This document shows, piece after piece, positions 16,445 to 26,028 of a DNA stretch of 43,882 bases. The stretch covers positions 8,898 through 52,779 of the forward strand of contig PMNE01000014.1 in assembly GCA_003162635.1 (NCBI GenBank), read 5' to 3'. The DNA comes from Ignavibacteriota bacterium (lineage in GTDB: Bacteria > Bacteroidota > Ignavibacteria > UBA10030 > UBA6906). The translations under genes were made by a program, and so were the position numbers. The notes below the pieces were generated by a model, which was given only the letters and a program-made list of their open reading frames with translations, searched no databases and was not told the origin of the DNA. Within the stretch, counting starts at the first letter, position 1. Each line of letters begins with the position of its first letter.

Positions 16445-17434
16445 TCACCTGTGGCTCCCTACTGCATTCCACATCGCAGCGACAATCTTCGCGATCCCCG
16501 CTCCGGATACGGCAGAGATCGGGAAGACCGCGGTCTTTCCCAGTTTCAGCTTGCTCAGGGTCTTGATCTGGGAAGGATCAAGCGTGTCAATCTTCGTGAG
16601 CGCGACGATGCGGGGTTTTCGTGCCAGATCCTCGCTGAACAACATCAATTCCTTGTCGAGCACCGCATAGTCGGCCTTCGGATCCTCACGCGTGCAATCA
16701 AGCAGGAAAACGAGAACGTGGGTCCGTTCGATATGGCGCAGGAACTGTATGCCCAATCCTTTTCCTTCATGCGCCCCCTCGATGAGGCCCGGGATGTCGG
16801 CCACCACAAAGCTCTTCCCCATGTCGATGCGCACAATCCCCAGGTTGGGCACAAGGGTGGTGAATGGGTAGTCGGCGATCTTCGGCCGCGCCGCAGATAT
16901 GACGGAAATGAGTGTTGATTTTCCTGCATTGGGAAAGCCGACCAGACCGACGTCGGCAAGCAGCTTCAACTCAAGCTCAAGCTCCCGCTCTTCTCCGTGC
17001 TCCCCCTGTTCAAATTCGCGCGGTGCCTGGTTTGTCGACGTGGCGAATTCCGCGTTCCCCCTGCCTCCCCGTCCCCCCCGCGCCGCCACAACCTCCTGGC
17101 CGTGTTCGATCATATCGGCGATGATCTCTCCGCCTCCGGCAACACGCAGGATCGTCCCCACAGGAACCTCGAGAGTGACATCCTTGCCGCTGTGTCCCGT
17201 TTTCCTGGCACCGAGTCCGTGTTCCCCCCGCGGGGCGTTATAGATCTTTCGGTACTGATAGTCGAGAAGCGTGGCAAGATGGCGGTTTGCCCGGATGATC
17301 ACTGAACCGCCGCGTCCGCCGGTTCCCCCGTCAGGTCCCCCCTTGGGGACGAACTTTTCCCGGCGGAAGCTGACGCAGCCGACGCCGCCTGATCCGGCCT
17401 TCACCTGGATGATTGCAGAGTCGATGAACTTCAT
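16445..17434 (-). CDS. obg: GTPase Obg/CgtA
   Basis: This 329-aa protein has the glycine-rich Obg fold at residues 1-158 ([28 protein letters not shown]-like repeats), then a GTPase domain. The GTPase motifs are GFPNAGKST (G1), FTTLVPNLG (G2), [16 protein letters not shown] (G3), LTKID (G4) and a SAVSG G5 motif. Obg acts in large ribosomal subunit assembly and the stress response and binds the ribosome. The C-terminal OCT domain of Gram-positive homologues is absent, as in most Bacteroidota and Proteobacteria. Its ATG overlaps the stop codon of the unknown 440-aa gene by 4 nt, so translation is coupled. Confidence 0.96.
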   Translation of the reverse strand: MKFIDSAIIQVKAGSGGVGCVSFRREKFVPKGGPDGGTGGRGGSVIIRANRHLATLLDYQYRKIYNAPRGEHGLGARKTGHSGKDVTLEVPVGTILRVAGGGEIIADMIEHGQEVVAARGGRGGRGNAEFATSTNQAPREFEQGEHGEERELELELKLLADVGLVGFPNAGKSTLISVISAARPKIADYPFTTLVPNLGIVRIDMGKSFVVADIPGLIEGAHEGKGLGIQFLRHIERTHVLVFLLDCTREDPKADYAVLDKELMLFSEDLARKPRIVALTKIDTLDPSQIKTLSKLKLGKTAVFPISAVSGAGIAKIVAAMWNAVGSHR

Positions 17435-18753
17435 TGTTCGTTTTCCTCATCGTTCAGGTAGCGTCGATGGATCGCGTCGGTGAATTCCACCACATCCGCG
17501 TCAAAAGGATCGAGGCCGTTGGTGTGATAGAGCTTATTCAGGAACAGCGCCGCATCTTCCCATGTTCCTGTATCGTTGAGCGTGGTGATGGCGGTGTCAT
17601 ACTCCTCCTCGCTCTTCCGGAAGAGCATCTTGATGAACCGGCTGCGGAGATCGTCCGGGATCATGTCGTTCAGATCGGCCGGGTCCCGCGGAGGGAGGGG
17701 CGGACGATCGAGTCCGGCGAACGTGAGAGAGAGGGGAATATTCCTGCCGCCGATGGCATGATCCGGCGGCGGTCCGGGCTTCGCCGGTTCCTCCTCTCGT
17801 GCCGGAGGTGCGGGCGGCTCTCCGAGCGTTGGGAGATCCCATTGAATGGTGGGTTGTGGAAGGGACCCGGTGAGGAGCGGTTCCGGCTCTTTCGGCTGTT
17901 CCTCCGGGGAAGCGCCGTCCGGGACCTGTTCATTCGCTGCAGGCGACGGAATCTGCGTCTGCGGGGCCACGCCCACGGATTCCTCCTTGTGGCCGAGGTA
18001 AAGATCCTCGACCAGAGTCGTCAACTCGTCCAGTGTGAGATCGGCCTTGTCGCGGACCCTGCAGATGCTTTCGATGTAATTCCGCAGGATGTCCATCTTC
18101 TTGTCTTCAAAGAAGATCAGGATGGGTTTCAGCGGGATGGCGACGTCCGGAGGCGTGTCGCGCAAGAGCACGAAATCGAAGATCGGTTTCGCGAGAAGCG
18201 CCAGCTCGCGTGCATTATGCTGTATGATGATCTGTTCATCGATGGATCCCACGAGGGACCGGAATTGCTGCCGCTCCACGTTCTCCCATCGACGCCGTCG
18301 GGCGATCCGTTCGGCGAATTCCCGATAGTACGAATACTCCGCCATATGGCCGAACTTTCGGACCATCGTTTCCACGGGTACCTGGTCCGTCTCCGCGAAG
18401 ATGAAGTTTTCCATGGTCCACTGGGGGCGGCAGAGGAAATTCTCAAGAAAATGGACGGCGTTCTCCAGAACGATGAGATACTCGCTCCGCGGGAAGACGT
18501 ATGTCCGCGCGAAGGTCTGGAGAAACGCGCGCGTGAGACGATCCGTCGAGGGGAGAGTCCGGTCGACCCGGGAACAATGCGGTTGCGCAAAGAGCTCATC
18601 GGCCAGGACCTGAAGAGTGTCTGCCTGGATGTACGCCTTAATGCCGCGCGGTATGTCCGAGGAAAGGATGTCCTGCAACATGATCCCTTCCCCCGTCCCG
18701 ATCGTTCTTTCCGTGAGCGCCGCGATAATGGCGTCGGTCTGTGTTTCAAGCAT
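17431..18753 (-). CDS. conserved-looking hypothetical protein, 440 aa
   Basis: I do not recognise a family. The protein has three parts: a helical N-terminal domain (about 1-240) with [26 protein letters not shown] and many Arg/Glu pairs, a long low-complexity linker (about 245-345) rich in Pro, Glu and Ala, and a compact helical C-terminal region (about 360-440) with [19 protein letters not shown] and [13 protein letters not shown]. There is no signal peptide or membrane segment, so it is cytoplasmic. It lies 2 nt after the TPR gene and overlaps obg by 4 nt, which argues for a linked role or at least shared expression. The linker suggests a scaffold or adaptor; this is a guess. Confidence 0.85.
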   Translation of the reverse strand: MLETQTDAIIAALTERTIGTGEGIMLQDILSSDIPRGIKAYIQADTLQVLADELFAQPHCSRVDRTLPSTDRLTRAFLQTFARTYVFPRSEYLIVLENAVHFLENFLCRPQWTMENFIFAETDQVPVETMVRKFGHMAEYSYYREFAERIARRRRWENVERQQFRSLVGSIDEQIIIQHNARELALLAKPIFDFVLLRDTPPDVAIPLKPILIFFEDKKMDILRNYIESICRVRDKADLTLDELTTLVEDLYLGHKEESVGVAPQTQIPSPAANEQVPDGASPEEQPKEPEPLLTGSLPQPTIQWDLPTLGEPPAPPAREEEPAKPGPPPDHAIGGRNIPLSLTFAGLDRPPLPPRDPADLNDMIPDDLRSRFIKMLFRKSEEEYDTAITTLNDTGTWEDAALFLNKLYHTNGLDPFDADVVEFTDAIHRRYLNDEENEQ

Positions 18754-18755
18754 GC

Positions 18756-21700
18756 TTATCCCGTTTTCTTCTTGACGATGGCTTTGACGCGGTCGATCTC
18801 CTTGCGTGCTGCCGCCTTGAACGACTCGTCGATTCCCGTCCGATCCACGATCTGCCGGTACATCGTCAGCGCCTGGTCGAATCGTCCCATTTTTTCGTAC
18901 GACTGTCCGGACATGTAGAGAGCGTTGGCCGTCCAGTCGATCTTTCCCTTCTTCGTCACAAGGTAGGGAACTTTCAGGAAGTCGAGGATCGCCTGCTGAT
19001 AGTCGCCTTTATTGTAATTCGCCTCCGCGATGTAATAACGGAGCTCTCCTTCCAGATCGCTACCTGCCTCGTCAAGGAGCGTCTGCAGTTGGAGGACCGC
19101 CTGATCGTAATACCCGAGGCGGTCGTAGAGAATCCCTATCTTGATCTTCTTGTCAAGGGCATCTTCGCTGTTGGGGTAGAGCTCGAGGTACTTGCGCGTC
19201 AGCGACAATGCTCCATCGAATGCGCCGGCGCCTTCGTACGTTTCGATCAGGTTGCTCATTGCCGATGGGAGGAGGTCGGGATCGGCGTTGGGGTCATCGA
19301 CGACCATCTTATAGTGTTTGATCGCTTCGTCCCACTTCTCCTTTCCGTATTGGAGGTTGCCCAGGGCAAGATGCGCGCGGGGGATGATCGGTGCATCGGG
19401 GTGCTTCTGGAGGAGAGTCTCAAGCTGCTGGATCGCCTCCGCGGGATGATCGGTTGCCTCAAGGGTCTTGGCAATCCAATACACGGATGCAGGCGCCGAT
19501 GGCGCATCGTCGAACTTGTCGGCCACGCGCTGGAAGGCTTTCATGGCCTCGCCGTACTCCTCACGGCGGAAATGGTACGAACCTTTCTCGAGTTCGAAGA
19601 GCGCCTGTTCGTTTTCGGTATCGCGGTACTTCTTTGCGAACCCGGCTGTGCCCCGTTCCGCACCCGCGGGGTCGTCGCTCCGGAACAACGCCACGATCGT
19701 CTGTGCATCATCGTAGCGCCGATCGGTGTCGCTCTGGGCTGCGGCGGAGAGCGCGGCGTACTGCCGGACGGCGTCGGCGTAATCGCCGTTGCCGAAGAGC
19801 AGGTCGGCAACTTCCCGAGAGACGGTGGTCCCCGGAGAAAGCGCCTCCGCCTCCCGGAAGAATGCTGTTGCAACATCGCGCTCCCCTTCGTTCTTCGCGA
19901 TCTCGCCGAGGGCTGCATAGGCCTCACCGGCCCGCTGCTTGTTGGCCCCGGATGCTGCGACCGCTGTGAGATATGTCCTGGCGTCCTTGATGTTGCCCGC
20001 GGCCTGGCAGGCCTTCCCGAGCGCAAGGAGAAGTGTGCCTTCCGGTGCCCCGTCGGTGAGGGGGTCCTGGAGAGATCGCTGGTAGAGCTCTGTGTAGACG
20101 GCAAGTGCCCCGGCGTTGTCGCCCGAAGCGGAGAGAGCTTCAGCAAGGGGCAGTGAGGCTTCGTGCGCTGCATGGGTCGTGGGGAACGACGCCAGCAATT
20201 GCCGGTAGAGAACGGCGGCCCTTGCAGGATCCTTTGCACGAACAAGCTCCGCGAGACGGGAAGTCGTTTCCGCCGCGTGCGCTCCCGCCGGATGGGCGAT
20301 CAGAGAGGCCTCGCCGACTGCTCGCGCACTGTCCTTCAACCCGAGTGCAAGGAGTGTCGTGAATCGGTGGAAACCCGCCTCTTCAGCGATGGAGGAGTCG
20401 CGCGTTGTCCGTTCCGACTCGGTGAACATCGCGAGTGCCGGGGCAAGACTGTCGGCCTTCAGCTCCAACGTCCCAAGAAGCAGGGTGACAGCGTCTCTCC
20501 GGGGAAATGCGGCAGAAGGCGCGAGAAGAGGGGCGGCAGCAGCGAAAGCGTCATGCAGGTTCGTTGCGCTGAGGCGGAGTATTGCGAGCGCCGCCTCCTC
20601 AGATCGGGGAGACACCGGCGCGGTGGCAAGGAACGACCTGTATGCCTGTATCGCTTCCGGCGCGGATCTCCCGTCTTTCCAACTCATATAGTCATAACAT
20701 TGCGCCTTGTGAAACATGGCATCGGCTGCCCGGGGGGCATCGAGGCCGGCCTCAAGCGCATCGCCAAACTGCACAGCAGCGGCGGCATAGTTCTTCAATT
20801 CGGTGAAATAAATCTCCCCGAGCCGGAAGGCGAGCCCCGCCCTGTCCTTTTGCGCAACCATGTCCCCGACAAGGAGAGCAAGCTTTTCGAGGCCCGCATC
20901 CTTGTCCTTTGCTTCGAACGTCTCAATGGTCCGTATGCGCTCGTCGGCTTTGCCACGATCATCCGATGAGGGGGAAACCGTTATCAGTGTGCGATAGACC
21001 TGCAGGGCATGGTCGAAATCCCGGAGACGCTCCGAGCAGCGGGCGGCGTTGAGGAGAGCTTCATCGGCGACCGTGGAAGAGGGGAAGCGCCCGGCAAGAG
21101 ATTCGTACGTGGCAATGGCCTTTCGTTCGTCTTTGATGTTCTGCGCGCAGATGTCGCCGATCCGAAGGAGCACCTCCGGCGCAGCAGGATCATCCGGGTA
21201 GGCCTCGACGAACGATTCATACTGCTGGACGGCAGAAGCGAAATTCGATTGTTCCTTCGCATTGCCCGCCAGGCGTATGCGCGCGCGCCGCCGCAGGATG
21301 TCCGGCGCATTTCCCGATAACAGACGGGTGCATGCGTCGTTCGACCGCCGAAAATCCTTCCCGTGCGCAGCAACCACGGCAAGTTTCCAGAGTGCGGTGG
21401 TGGTCCGATCGTCACGTGGTCCCGCAGCAATGCACTTCTCGTACGATGCCATGGCGCCGCTATTCTCTCCCATCGCGGCCTGCGCGTCTCCGTATCCCAT
21501 GAGGCCGTCACGGATGAGGGAAGAATCCTCCCCACTCTTCGCGCTCAATCCTTTCTTGAAATTCTCCAGCGCCTCCGGGTATCGGCCGCCTGCGGCGAGA
21601 ATCTTGCCCAGGTTCAGATACGCTCCCTGAAGGGCGGAACTGGATTTGTACGTGGCGATGATCTCCTGGTAGTTCGCCCGTGCCTGCGCCGTTCTCCCCT

Positions 21701-22385
21701 GCGCCTGGTAGATGCTCCCGAGCACAAGAAGAGCTCCGGCGCGTGCATCGGGGGATGGGTCTCCTTCGATGACGCGCTTCAATTCGTTCTGCGCCTGTAC
21801 GAGATTTCCATCTTCGAAGTAGAGCTTTCCGAGCTCTGTCCTTGCGCCGATGACGGCGCTGCTTGAGGGGTACTCCTGCAGGACGACGCGCAAGGTATTC
21901 CGTCCGCTCTCCCGGTCCCCCGCGAGAAGGAAGAACCTGCTTGCCCGAAGCAGGGCATCGGGGGCGATGGTACTCTTGGGGTGGAACACCTTGACCCTTT
22001 CAAAAGCCAGGGCTGCCTCGTGGGGGTTGCCGAGTGCCGCGTAACAGTCGCCGACATTCCACCAGGCATCCGGCGCCTTGGGATTCTCCTGAAATGTCAG
22101 GGCAAAATTCTGAAATGTCAGCCGCGCCTCTTCGTACTTCTTCAGCTTCATTTGGGCGAGGCCGAGCGTGAAGCGGGCGTCGATTCCTTGCGTGGTCGTA
22201 GGGAAGGAGGAAATGAACTGCCGGAGCTGTTCCGCGGCGAGATCGTAGAGTCCGTCATTATACAGGTTTACAGCGAGCTTGAAATCGGCGTTTTCTCTGG
22301 TATTCTGGCCAAATCCCGGGACGGCCAGAACAAGAACACAGACGAATGCCTGGGCAAGAATTGCGAGGGGTCGCATCTTTTTCAT
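18756..22385 (-). CDS. very large secreted tetratricopeptide-repeat protein
   Basis: About 1209 aa from the ATG at 22385 (the track begins at an upstream TTG). It has a signal peptide (MKKMRPLAILAQAFVCVLVLAVPGFGQ), then a nearly continuous array of TPR units from residue 30 to the end. The units carry the A-x-x-x-Y/F and A-x-x-x-F-P hallmarks, e.g. LYNDGLYDLAAEQLRQF and KLKKYEEARLTFQNF. The first repeats resemble CpoB/YbgF and BamD, periplasmic TPR proteins of envelope assembly, but the length is far beyond either. It is probably periplasmic and acts by holding partners; those are unknown. The ATG overlaps the stop of the membrane protein upstream (TGATG), and an unknown gene and obg follow within a few bases. 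Confidence 0.88.
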   Translation of the reverse strand: MKKMRPLAILAQAFVCVLVLAVPGFGQNTRENADFKLAVNLYNDGLYDLAAEQLRQFISSFPTTTQGIDARFTLGLAQMKLKKYEEARLTFQNFALTFQENPKAPDAWWNVGDCYAALGNPHEAALAFERVKVFHPKSTIAPDALLRASRFFLLAGDRESGRNTLRVVLQEYPSSSAVIGARTELGKLYFEDGNLVQAQNELKRVIEGDPSPDARAGALLVLGSIYQAQGRTAQARANYQEIIATYKSSSALQGAYLNLGKILAAGGRYPEALENFKKGLSAKSGEDSSLIRDGLMGYGDAQAAMGENSGAMASYEKCIAAGPRDDRTTTALWKLAVVAAHGKDFRRSNDACTRLLSGNAPDILRRRARIRLAGNAKEQSNFASAVQQYESFVEAYPDDPAAPEVLLRIGDICAQNIKDERKAIATYESLAGRFPSSTVADEALLNAARCSERLRDFDHALQVYRTLITVSPSSDDRGKADERIRTIETFEAKDKDAGLEKLALLVGDMVAQKDRAGLAFRLGEIYFTELKNYAAAAVQFGDALEAGLDAPRAADAMFHKAQCYDYMSWKDGRSAPEAIQAYRSFLATAPVSPRSEEAALAILRLSATNLHDAFAAAAPLLAPSAAFPRRDAVTLLLGTLELKADSLAPALAMFTESERTTRDSSIAEEAGFHRFTTLLALGLKDSARAVGEASLIAHPAGAHAAETTSRLAELVRAKDPARAAVLYRQLLASFPTTHAAHEASLPLAEALSASGDNAGALAVYTELYQRSLQDPLTDGAPEGTLLLALGKACQAAGNIKDARTYLTAVAASGANKQRAGEAYAALGEIAKNEGERDVATAFFREAEALSPGTTVSREVADLLFGNGDYADAVRQYAALSAAAQSDTDRRYDDAQTIVALFRSDDPAGAERGTAGFAKKYRDTENEQALFELEKGSYHFRREEYGEAMKAFQRVADKFDDAPSAPASVYWIAKTLEATDHPAEAIQQLETLLQKHPDAPIIPRAHLALGNLQYGKEKWDEAIKHYKMVVDDPNADPDLLPSAMSNLIETYEGAGAFDGALSLTRKYLELYPNSEDALDKKIKIGILYDRLGYYDQAVLQLQTLLDEAGSDLEGELRYYIAEANYNKGDYQQAILDFLKVPYLVTKKGKIDWTANALYMSGQSYEKMGRFDQALTMYRQIVDRTGIDESFKAAARKEIDRVKAIVKKKTG

Positions 22386-23533
22386 CAACGAAAACTACGA
22401 CTTATTTCCCTGTCCCGCAACCCGCGAAGGCGCTCCAGATCCATCCTCTCTTTCCGTTCTTTCCAGCTCTCCAGGATCCGCCCATCGTGGATGTTCAAGC
22501 CTGGAATCGACTTCTTCCCCATGTGAACGACGAGGTCGGGGTTCAGGATGTTCAAGCTGACGATCATGAAGGCGAGCATCACCATCTCTTTGCCTGACGC
22601 AACCCGGTCAAGTGCGAGAAGGAGGAAGGGAATGAGCGGGAGGAGGTAGGCGCGGTCGAGCGGGAGGAGAAAGAACTGGAGGAGGGCGACAGGGATTGCC
22701 ACGGATGCAGCAACGAGAATGGGATCCCGTTGACGAAGGCGATCCGCAACAACAGTCTTTCGCCGAATCAGGATGAAGCCGCCGGTCATGAATGCCCCGG
22801 GGCCAAGAGCGTACACCAGCCGGTACGAGAAATCGATGATCCGGTCCCCAAATGCCGGATGGACGTCGCTCATTTGGATGCTCGTTGCGATCAACCAGTC
22901 GATGGGTCCGCCAGAGGTGATCAGAACAGGAAGAAAGGCCGTGAGGAATGTCACCGCTGTCGTGACGGCAAAGACGAATAACGGTCGCTTCGACGTCCCT
23001 TGCGTCCACAGAATTGCCATCAACGGAAGCGCCATCGAAAGATTGGACGGACGAAACCCTGCCGCGCACCCGGCAAGCACCCCGGCAACGAGTGCCCGCT
23101 TCCGGAGGGCGGCATCAACGGCTGCAACGACGCACAGGAGCGACCAGAGATAGTCCATCGTCACGGAAGCGTTGGGAAGAACCAGCGGGGCAAGAGCAAG
23201 AGAAAAGAAAAGCCAACGGGGATGTCGTCCTTCGCGCACGGCAATCCGGCGCCACACGAGAGCGAGCGCGACGGTGATCAGGAGCGTCCCTGCATTGGAC
23301 GCCACACAGCCGCCCATGCCCACCAGAGGTGCGTTCAGGAGTTCGTGCAGGGGGTAACCCGGAAGTCGTGAGGATGTGTACCTTCCGCTCTCCCAGATGG
23401 ATTGCGAGCTCCGTGCCACGCTCCAGGCGTCCGGATCTCCGCCATAACCCCAGGAGAGGACCGGAACACTTATCGCAAGCAGGAGAACAAGTGCAATGAG
23501 GAGTTCAGCGAGAAGGGGATGTTTGGTGAACAT
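22385..23533 (-). CDS. polytopic membrane protein, GT-C glycosyltransferase-like
   Basis: The open frame extends to 23653, but the first sensible start is ATG at 23533 (MFTKHPLLAEL), giving 382 aa. There are roughly ten hydrophobic helices. The first periplasmic loop holds GGDPDAWSVARSSQSIWESGRYTSSRLPGYPLHELL, in which an acidic residue after helix 1 is followed by a conserved-looking 'RLPGYPLHE' stretch, as in membrane glycosyltransferases of the GT-C fold that use lipid-linked sugars. The function is inferred from layout only. It lies between another GT-C-like gene and the TPR gene on one strand. Confidence 0.6.
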   Translation of the reverse strand: MFTKHPLLAELLIALVLLLAISVPVLSWGYGGDPDAWSVARSSQSIWESGRYTSSRLPGYPLHELLNAPLVGMGGCVASNAGTLLITVALALVWRRIAVREGRHPRWLFFSLALAPLVLPNASVTMDYLWSLLCVVAAVDAALRKRALVAGVLAGCAAGFRPSNLSMALPLMAILWTQGTSKRPLFVFAVTTAVTFLTAFLPVLITSGGPIDWLIATSIQMSDVHPAFGDRIIDFSYRLVYALGPGAFMTGGFILIRRKTVVADRLRQRDPILVAASVAIPVALLQFFLLPLDRAYLLPLIPFLLLALDRVASGKEMVMLAFMIVSLNILNPDLVVHMGKKSIPGLNIHDGRILESWKERKERMDLERLRGLRDREISRSFR

Positions 23534-23687
23534 GGCATGGAATATCGGAAATTTGTCTGACGCGGGCAAGAGTGGCGGCGAATCTGGAAGGCATTTGTCG
23601 ATCAGGCGAGGGGAAGTCCGGCCTCCCGCCGTTGGATGATCGGGTCGGCCCATCCCCTCTTTTTCGGGGCGGCGGTCAGGCGATCCC

Positions 23688-25271
23688 TCAGGAATGGATT
23701 TTTCTCAGAACGACATATTCCTTTTCTTTCTCCTCAATCCGGAAATGTTGTCCCGAGAGACGGAAGCGGGCGACACTTTCATAGTGGTCCCGAAACCAGG
23801 CGCGTTGGTCCCCGTTCACAAAGAGGGGATCCTCCGTTCCCTCACTTCTGTTCCGTTCAAGTGCTGCAGCGTACTGAACGATGTAGTCGGGGTCGAGCGC
23901 TTGGAGTGCCGCGACATACCAGCCGGCGCCGGCGCGTCGATAGGGGACAATGCGCGGCGTGACCAGCCCGATCTCATCCATGATCTTCCTGTCAGGGCCC
24001 GCATAGTATCCGATATAGCCGATGGGTTCGAGGAGGATACTCGCCCCGGATTCGGTGTGCTCCTTCAACCAGACGCCGATTCCCTTGCGCAATCCGTTTT
24101 CCACCTCCTGCACGTCGCGGGATCGTTGCATCCGTCCCCCGAGCGCAAGAATATTGATGGAAACAAAGAGGAGGAACGCTCCGGTGAGAAGCAGAGAGGA
24201 CATGCGCGGCTGCCGCTCCTTGAGTCTTGCGAGCGCCCACCCTGTTGCCGCTGCAACGCATATCGATGAAATGAAAACGGCGGGGACGATGTACCAGGCA
24301 AAGATCAGCGTTCCCGACATCATGTAGGCGACAGTATACATGAGGAAGAACACAGCGATGGGAAGGAATATCCCCCGCCGGATGACGAGGATCAGCAGAC
24401 TGCCCAGCACGACGAGAGTCCAGAGACTCTTCACGATGAGCTTGGACACTCCGGTCTCCCCCAAAGGAGTGAAGACGTTGAGAAACGGCGGTGCCGAAGT
24501 CGCCACCCCGAGATGATACACCGCTCTCTTTGCTTCGAAGCTCTGTGGTAGAACCGTGCCGAACGTTGCTGCAGCAAAAACGATCCAGGGAAGACAAAGA
24601 AGAACCATAATCCCGGTCTGTCGGGCCGTCCATCGCCAGTCGTGGAAGAGCGACCAAAGGAGCATGATTCCCGCAAAGAGAATGCCGTCGATTCTTGTCA
24701 GGAGCGTCAATGCCAACCCGAGCGCGAACGCGCTGTTCCGTCGCTGCAGTCCCAGCAGTGCAATGGACATGGAGAGGAGAAGGAGGGGCGTCTCCATTCC
24801 CGACACGCAGATGCGCACGATCCAGGGTGACGTTGCGAAGATACCGGCGAAGAGGAGCGGTGCGAAGCTATTGTCTTTCCGGAGGAGGAGGAGGAGAAGA
24901 AGGAGTGTACCAACATCGCAGGCGATGCCGATCACCTTTGCCGCTTGCGCCAGGTCGGTGACGCCGGCCGTCCGCGCCGAGGCCAGAAGGAGCGTCCAGA
25001 GGGGAGTCGTCGTGCCGAGTACATACTCCCCCGTGTTGTAGGTGAATCCCCTCCCGTCGGCGATGTTCTCGGCATACCGGAGCGTGATCAGGGAATCTTC
25101 CAGGGTCTCGCCTGCGCTTTGCCAGAACCAAACGCGGATGGCGATTGTCGTCGCAGCAAGAAGCGCTGCAACGGCGATCATGCCCCACGAGGACGGCAGG
25201 CGGATTGCCTTCATCATTCGCAGCCACGGTGCGGTACGGCCGGACCCGGAAGCAATGCGTGGCTCATGCAA
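23688..25271 (-). CDS. polytopic membrane protein, GT-C mannosyl/arabinosyltransferase-like
   Basis: Up to 527 aa, with a TTG start overlapping sdhB by 8 nt and AGGG upstream; the alternative ATG at 25217 ([12 protein letters not shown]) gives 509 aa but has no clear Shine-Dalgarno. There are about ten or eleven membrane helices. The loop after helix 1 reads [25 protein letters not shown], the form seen in large GT-C enzymes where a D/E-rich loop binds the polyprenyl-phosphate sugar, followed by [10 protein letters not shown]. The final third is a soluble region with [23 protein letters not shown]. It probably glycosylates an envelope polymer or protein outside the cytoplasmic membrane. The sugar and acceptor are unknown. 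Confidence 0.65.
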   Translation of the reverse strand: MHEPRIASGSGRTAPWLRMMKAIRLPSSWGMIAVAALLAATTIAIRVWFWQSAGETLEDSLITLRYAENIADGRGFTYNTGEYVLGTTTPLWTLLLASARTAGVTDLAQAAKVIGIACDVGTLLLLLLLLRKDNSFAPLLFAGIFATSPWIVRICVSGMETPLLLLSMSIALLGLQRRNSAFALGLALTLLTRIDGILFAGIMLLWSLFHDWRWTARQTGIMVLLCLPWIVFAAATFGTVLPQSFEAKRAVYHLGVATSAPPFLNVFTPLGETGVSKLIVKSLWTLVVLGSLLILVIRRGIFLPIAVFFLMYTVAYMMSGTLIFAWYIVPAVFISSICVAAATGWALARLKERQPRMSSLLLTGAFLLFVSINILALGGRMQRSRDVQEVENGLRKGIGVWLKEHTESGASILLEPIGYIGYYAGPDRKIMDEIGLVTPRIVPYRRAGAGWYVAALQALDPDYIVQYAAALERNRSEGTEDPLFVNGDQRAWFRDHYESVARFRLSGQHFRIEEKEKEYVVLRKIHS

Positions 25272-26016
25272 GCTTGGCCCTGAGATATTCTCTGTTCAAA
25301 CGCGCGATGTGGGAAACGGAGATCTGTTTGGGACATTCCGCCTCGCAGGCGTAGGTGTTGGAGCATGCGCCGAAACCTTCGGCGTCCATCTGTGCGAGCA
25401 TGGCTTCGACGCGCGCCTTCCGCTCCGCCTGTCCCTGCGGCAGCAGGGCAAGTTGCGACACTTTGGCGGCGACAAACAACATTGCCGATCCATTCTTGCA
25501 GGCGGCAACGCAGGCGCCGCAGCCGATGCAGGCGGCTGCATCCATTGCCTCTTCGGCCGTTTCCTTCGCGATGAGGATGGTATTGGCGTCGGGGGCGCCG
25601 CCGGTGTGGACAGAGACGAATCCTCCTGCAGCCATAATGCGGTCGAAAGCCGAACGGTCGACCACGAGATCCTTGATGATAGGAAACGGTTTTGCCCGCC
25701 ACGGTTCGACGGTGATGCTCTCGCCGTCATGGAAAGTTCTCATGTGAAGCTGGCAGGCCGTGACGCCCTTCAATGGACCGTGTGCGCGCCCGTTGATATA
25801 GAGCGAGCACGTACCGCAGATCCCTTCCCGGCAGTCATGGTCGAATGCGATGGCATCATCCCCTTTGCGGACGAGTTCGAGATTCAACAGGTCGAGCATT
25901 TCGAGGAACGACATGTCGGGAGAAACGTCGGACAGGACATAGTCGACGAACCGCCCTTCGGAATCGCTGTCACGTTGCCGCCAGACCTTCAGCGAGATGG
26001 TCATTGTTCCTGACAT
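25264..26016 (-). CDS. sdhB: succinate dehydrogenase/fumarate reductase iron-sulfur subunit
   Basis: The ATG at 26016 is chosen because GAGGAG lies 8 nt before it; the track starts at a GTG three codons earlier. It is 250 aa. The N-terminal plant-type ferredoxin fold has [19 protein letters not shown] for the 2Fe-2S centre, and the C-terminal domain has [11 protein letters not shown] and [12 protein letters not shown] for the 4Fe-4S and 3Fe-4S centres. It passes electrons between the flavoprotein and the membrane quinone site. It sits directly after sdhA, so the order is C-A-B, typical of b558-type enzymes. Confidence 0.96.
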   Translation of the reverse strand: MSGTMTISLKVWRQRDSDSEGRFVDYVLSDVSPDMSFLEMLDLLNLELVRKGDDAIAFDHDCREGICGTCSLYINGRAHGPLKGVTACQLHMRTFHDGESITVEPWRAKPFPIIKDLVVDRSAFDRIMAAGGFVSVHTGGAPDANTILIAKETAEEAMDAAACIGCGACVAACKNGSAMLFVAAKVSQLALLPQGQAERKARVEAMLAQMDAEGFGACSNTYACEAECPKQISVSHIARLNREYLRAKLA

Positions 26017-26028
26017 TGGTGTCACTCC

